Source: Streptomyces liliiviolaceus (GTDB lineage Bacteria > Actinomycetota > Actinomycetes > Streptomycetales > Streptomycetaceae). From it: 64,000 nt of DNA. Positions 60,942 to 64,000 of the stretch are shown one piece after another (within the stretch, counting starts at the first letter, position 1; every line of letters starts with the position of its first letter). The stretch spans positions 744,001 through 808,000 of the forward strand of contig NZ_JAGPYQ010000002.1 in NCBI RefSeq assembly GCF_018070025.1. Reading direction: 5' to 3'. The position numbers were made by a program, and so were the translations under genes. Below the pieces are notes generated by a model. That model saw only the letters and a program-made list of their open reading frames with translations, did no database searches and was not told where the DNA came from.

Positions 60942-60977
60942 ATCGTTGATCTGTCGCGATGCGTCAACGATATATCG
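60942..60977. promoter_or_regulatory. PadR operator region
   Basis: ATCGTTGA (60942-60949) and TCAACGAT (60964-60971) form a dyad, overlapped by a 10-bp palindrome CGATATATCG (60968-60977). A TTGACG-like -35 on the minus strand lies within it. Autoregulation by PadR is inferred. Confidence 0.6.
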
Positions 60978-61138
60978 GAATAGCTCGCCCGGCAAGCCCC
61001 TCCCGACAGACGGCACGCTGAAGGCGCGCCGAAGAGGCACAGAAGGCGTCAGAAGGCAGCCGAGAGAGGGGCAGAAGGGGCCGCCCGCCCCGGATTGGCC
61101 TTGGCCCGCGCCCGTGAGCGGCGTCTAGCGTCGGGCGC

Positions 61139-61957
61139 ATGCGGATTCGTATCGTCGACGCCTTCACCGACCGCCCCTTCGCCGGGAACCCGGCCGGGGT
61201 CCTCCTCTTCGACGCCTCGGCGTCCTTCCCGGACGACGCGTGGCTCCAGAACGTGGCCCTGGAGGTCAACCACGCCGAGACGGCGTTCGCCCGTCCCCTC
61301 CCCGAGGGGGGCGAGGCCGACTGGGCGCTGCGCTGGTTCACCCCCGCGGCCGAGGTCGCGATGTGCGGCCACGCGACCCTCGCCACCGCCCATGCGCTGG
61401 TCACCACGGGAGCCGTACAGGGGCCCGTACGGTTCGCGACGAGAAGCGGTGTGCTCGTCGCGACCCCGGGGGACGACGGCTCCCTCACGCTGGACTTCCC
61501 GACCGCCCCGCTCACCGCGGTCGAGGTCCCGGCGGGTGTGGCCGAGGCCCTGGGCGCCGAGCCCCTCACCACCCATGACACCGGCCCGAACGTCGGCGAC
61601 CTGCTCGTCGAACTCGCCGACGAGAAGACGGTCCTGGGCCTGAAGCCGGACATCGCGTCCCTGGGGCGCTACTCAGAGCGCGGCATCATCGCCACGGCCC
61701 GCGCCGAAGACCCCTCCCGGGGCTACGACTTCGTGTCCCGCTGCTTCTTCCCGAACTTCGGCATCGACGAGGACCCGGTCACCGGCAGCGCCCACACGGC
61801 CCTCGCCCCGTTCTGGTCCGAGCGCCTGGGCCGGACCGAACTCACCGGCCTCCAGGCCTCGGCCCGCTCCGGGCGCGTCCGTACGGAACTCCGGGGCGAC
61901 CGCACCCTGCTCTCGGGCCGCGCGGTCACCGTGATCGAGGGCGACCTGCTCGTCTGA
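61139..61957 (+). CDS. PhzF-family isomerase/epimerase
   Basis: PhzF/DapF-like protein of 272 residues: DAFTDRPFAGNPAGVLLFDA, MCGHATLATAHALVTTGAV and FGIDEDPVTGSAHTALAPFW (second active-site Gly-Ser region). Catalyses an isomerisation of an unknown ring or keto acid; no phenazine genes nearby. Leaderless: ATG 7 nt after TAGCGT. A strong hairpin follows. Confidence 0.92.
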   Translation: MRIRIVDAFTDRPFAGNPAGVLLFDASASFPDDAWLQNVALEVNHAETAFARPLPEGGEADWALRWFTPAAEVAMCGHATLATAHALVTTGAVQGPVRFATRSGVLVATPGDDGSLTLDFPTAPLTAVEVPAGVAEALGAEPLTTHDTGPNVGDLLVELADEKTVLGLKPDIASLGRYSERGIIATARAEDPSRGYDFVSRCFFPNFGIDEDPVTGSAHTALAPFWSERLGRTELTGLQASARSGRVRTELRGDRTLLSGRAVTVIEGDLLV

Positions 61958-61985
61958 GCCGCGCGGACCGGCCCCAGAACGGACA

Positions 61986-62016
61986 AAGGGGCGTACGGCT
62001 CACCCGTACGCCCCTT
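61986..62016. terminator. Bidirectional terminator after PhzF and CPBP genes
   Basis: 13-bp perfect stem AAGGGGCGTACGG with its complement and 5-nt loop CTCAC, between convergent genes. Confidence 0.85.
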
Positions 62017-62044
62017 CACGTGCCCCACACCGGCCGCGCGCCCC

Positions 62045-62845
62045 TCAAGCGGTGGGCAGCCAGTCGACCTTGCCCGCCAGCAGCGCGTATCCCACGAACG
62101 CCCCGATGTCGAGGAGCGAGTGGGCGACCACCAGCGGCCCGATCCGCCCCCACCGGCGGTAGAGATAGACGAAGACCACGCCCATCACCATGTTGCCGAT
62201 GAACCCGCCGATGCCCTGGTAGAGGTGGTACGAGCCGCGCAGCACCGAGCTGGCCACCAGCGCGGTGAGCGGGGTCCAGCCCAGCTGGCCGAGGCGGCGC
62301 AGCAGATACCCGACGACGATGACCTCCTCCAGGATCGAGTTCTGGAGCGCGGAGAGGATCAGCACCGGGTACTTCCACCACACCTCGGGCAGCGCCTCCG
62401 GGACCACGGTGAGGTTGAACCCGAGTCCGCGGGCCGCCAGATAGAAGGCGATCCCCGTACTGCCGATGACGGCGGCGATCCCCGCTCCGCGGGCGAGGTC
62501 GAACCACGGGCGCGTGCGGTCGAACCCGAGGGTGCGCAGCCCCTTGCCCTCACGGATCAGGAAGTGCGCGACCAGGGCGACCGGCACCAGCGCGGACGCG
62601 ATCCCGAACAGCTGCCAGGCCAGATCGAGCCAGGGACGGCCCGGGGCGGCCGAGGCGTTGAGCGTGGCCGCCTGGTCCTTCAGGCCTCCCGGTCTGGTGA
62701 CCGAGCCCACGAAGCTGATCAGCGCGGAGACCCCGCTGGCCCCGAGCGAGACCCCCAGTACGAGCAGCGTCTCGTCGCGGAGGATCCGCCGCCCGGGCTG
62801 TCCCTCGCCAAAGGAATCAGCCACCGGCTCCTGCCCCACCTGCAC
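62045..62845 (-). CDS. CPBP-family intramembrane metalloprotease-like protein
   Basis: Membrane protein of 266 residues with about seven helices. Motif 1 reads ILEEVIVVGYLLRRLGQLGW (EE present, but the usual F-R is V-V), motif 2 SYHLYQG, motif 3 AHSLLDIGAF. Role in maturation or bacteriocin immunity is known for some relatives; here unknown. GGAGG at 5 nt before GTG. Confidence 0.85.
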   Translation of the reverse strand: MQVGQEPVADSFGEGQPGRRILRDETLLVLGVSLGASGVSALISFVGSVTRPGGLKDQAATLNASAAPGRPWLDLAWQLFGIASALVPVALVAHFLIREGKGLRTLGFDRTRPWFDLARGAGIAAVIGSTGIAFYLAARGLGFNLTVVPEALPEVWWKYPVLILSALQNSILEEVIVVGYLLRRLGQLGWTPLTALVASSVLRGSYHLYQGIGGFIGNMVMGVVFVYLYRRWGRIGPLVVAHSLLDIGAFVGYALLAGKVDWLPTA

Positions 62846-63041
62846 TCATGCCTCCAGTTGCGTAATCCCGTCTCATCCCCATCTTCGCCCCGCTAGGGTC
62901 TCGAAAGAAGTTGCGAAGATCGTGCGTGACAGGCCGTCAAGGGACGGACGCCATGTGGGGTGCACATCCTGTGTGCCATACCATTCGGCCATTTCACCGT
63001 TTCAACGGCTCCGGGCTCGATCAGGGAGGGGCACCACCGCC

Positions 63042-64000
63042 ATGGGACGTCACAGCTTGCCCGACGGGTTGCGCAGGGGCGGCACCGCCCCCCGGTCACG
63101 GACGCGGCACCGTAATGTGGCGCTCGCGACCGCCCTGGTGACGATCCTCGCCGGCGGTACCGTCGCCGCGATCGACAGCGGCCTGCTCTCCTTCGGCTCG
63201 TCCTGCTGGGACGACACCGTACGGCTGAGGATCGCCGCGGCTCCCGGTATCGCGCCCGCGCTCAAGGAGGCGGCCGAGTACGCCCGGGACAACGACGTGA
63301 CGTCCGACGGCAGCTGCCTCGACGTCAGTGTGACCGCCCAGGACACCTACAAGGTCGCCGACGCCCTCCGGTCGAAGCGCAGGAGCGCGACCGAGTTCGA
63401 GGCGTGGGTGCCGGACTCGGGCGTGTGGGTGGACAGGGTCATGGCCGACAACCAGTCGATCTCGGTGACACCGGCGGGCAATGTCGCCTCCTCACCGATC
63501 GGTGTCGCCATGGTCCCGTCGGCCGCGAAGTCCCTCGGCTGGCCCAAGAAGACGTACTCCTGGACCGAGCTGGCCGGGGTCACCATGACGAGCGACCGGC
63601 TCAAGCTCGGCGGAGGCGACCCCTCGCGCAGCGCCACGGGTCTGCTCGCGCTGACCCAGCTGGCGCAGACGGCCGGGAAGTCGAAGGGCGGCGACACCTT
63701 GGCGGCGGCCACCGCCAAGGCCCTCTCGCAGCGCACCTCCGACAGCGACGGCCAGGTCCTGGACACCCTGCCGCGCGACCTCTCCGGCACCGAGCAGGGC
63801 AATCCGAAGCGCAACCAGGCGCTGATCCTCTCCGAGCAGGCGGCGTTCGCGTACAACGAGTCGGCGGACAGCGGCGACGATCTCGACCTCTTCTACCCGA
63901 AGGACGGCGCGCCCCGGCTCGACCATCCGTTCGCGCTGGTCGACGAGCCCAACCTGACCACGGACGAGAGCCGGGCCGCGCTGCGGTTCATGACGCTCCT
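63042..64000 (+). CDS. Secreted substrate-binding-like protein (3' end missing)
   Basis: First 319 codons of a gene running off the right edge. N-terminal signal region with a membrane helix (ATALVTILAGGTVAAIDSG), then an extracellular substrate-binding-like domain (RLRIAAAPGIAPALKEAAEY; LDVSVTAQDTYKVADALRS; IGVAMVPSAAKSLGWPKKTY). In Streptomyces such proteins often end in a von Willebrand A domain; that part is outside. GGGAGGGG precedes the ATG. Confidence 0.8.
   Translation, partial: MGRHSLPDGLRRGGTAPRSRTRHRNVALATALVTILAGGTVAAIDSGLLSFGSSCWDDTVRLRIAAAPGIAPALKEAAEYARDNDVTSDGSCLDVSVTAQDTYKVADALRSKRRSATEFEAWVPDSGVWVDRVMADNQSISVTPAGNVASSPIGVAMVPSAAKSLGWPKKTYSWTELAGVTMTSDRLKLGGGDPSRSATGLLALTQLAQTAGKSKGGDTLAAATAKALSQRTSDSDGQVLDTLPRDLSGTEQGNPKRNQALILSEQAAFAYNESADSGDDLDLFYPKDGAPRLDHPFALVDEPNLTTDESRAALRFMTL

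Noticed and set aside
61139..61957. Phenazine pathway membership of the PhzF-like gene
   Set aside because: No other phz genes; PhzF-like proteins are common without phenazines.

Overview
The window is about 70% or more G+C, with strongly G/C-biased third codon positions, few and short intergenic gaps, Tat and lipoprotein signals, and families typical of Streptomyces (SpoIIE-type phosphatase, XRE/TPR regulator beside an orphan HATPase, MocR, second EF-Tu). It is a Streptomyces chromosome segment. From memory, the order tuf3, thiolase, lnt, ung, two SDR reductases resembles S. coelicolor around SCO1321-SCO1346; this was not checked.

Layout. 1-1601 is a secreted GH3 glucosidase (cut by the left edge), followed by a PAS/GAF/PP2C/HATPase phosphatase (1761-4274). 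4389-15758 is a complete-looking myo-inositol catabolism and uptake locus. A minus-strand operon (iolC, aldolase, iolB, iolD, mmsA, gntR) and a plus-strand operon (lipoprotein, permease, ATPase, inositol dehydrogenase) diverge from one promoter region with mirrored TTGACA boxes. 16130-22638 holds a PhyH dioxygenase, a hotdog thioesterase, a membrane protein, an MFS exporter, a spermidine-synthase-like protein and a divergent EF-Tu. 22980-29480 holds AlkD, a VTT membrane protein, a thiolase/HxlR pair sharing an operator, and a three-gene sugar operon (Gfo/Idh, DUF6807, cupin) behind a LacI-type site. 29789-38256 holds uppP, small regulators with their enzymes (including a TetR with two tandem operators), Lnt and another Gfo/Idh protein. 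38253-47763 holds an XRE regulator, DinB, Ung, an orphan peptide-binding lipoprotein, two SDRs and a HipA-like/DUF3037 pair. The rest holds an S9 peptidase, a Rieske lipoprotein, redox and FMN proteins, two EamA exporters, a MocR regulator, PadR, PhzF, a CPBP protease and, cut by the right edge, a substrate-binding lipoprotein-like gene.

The most unusual item is at 30788-30922 on the minus strand: a tRNA-Glu(CUC) whose halves are in reversed order. The anticodon arm, T arm and 3' acceptor strand (30896-30853) come first, then a 4-nt linker, then the 5' acceptor strand and D arm (30848-30821). Reassembled, it has a perfect 7-bp acceptor stem, a Glu-like D arm and every invariant tRNA base I checked. 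The transcript ends pair with each other. This is a circularly permuted tRNA gene, an arrangement I do not know to be established for bacterial tRNAs.

Other themes are many leaderless promoters (TANNNT 5-9 nt before the start codon), divergent regulator/target pairs with readable dyads, a family of palindromic repeats, and strong bidirectional hairpin terminators between convergent genes. I see no rRNA, CRISPR, IS element or prophage.
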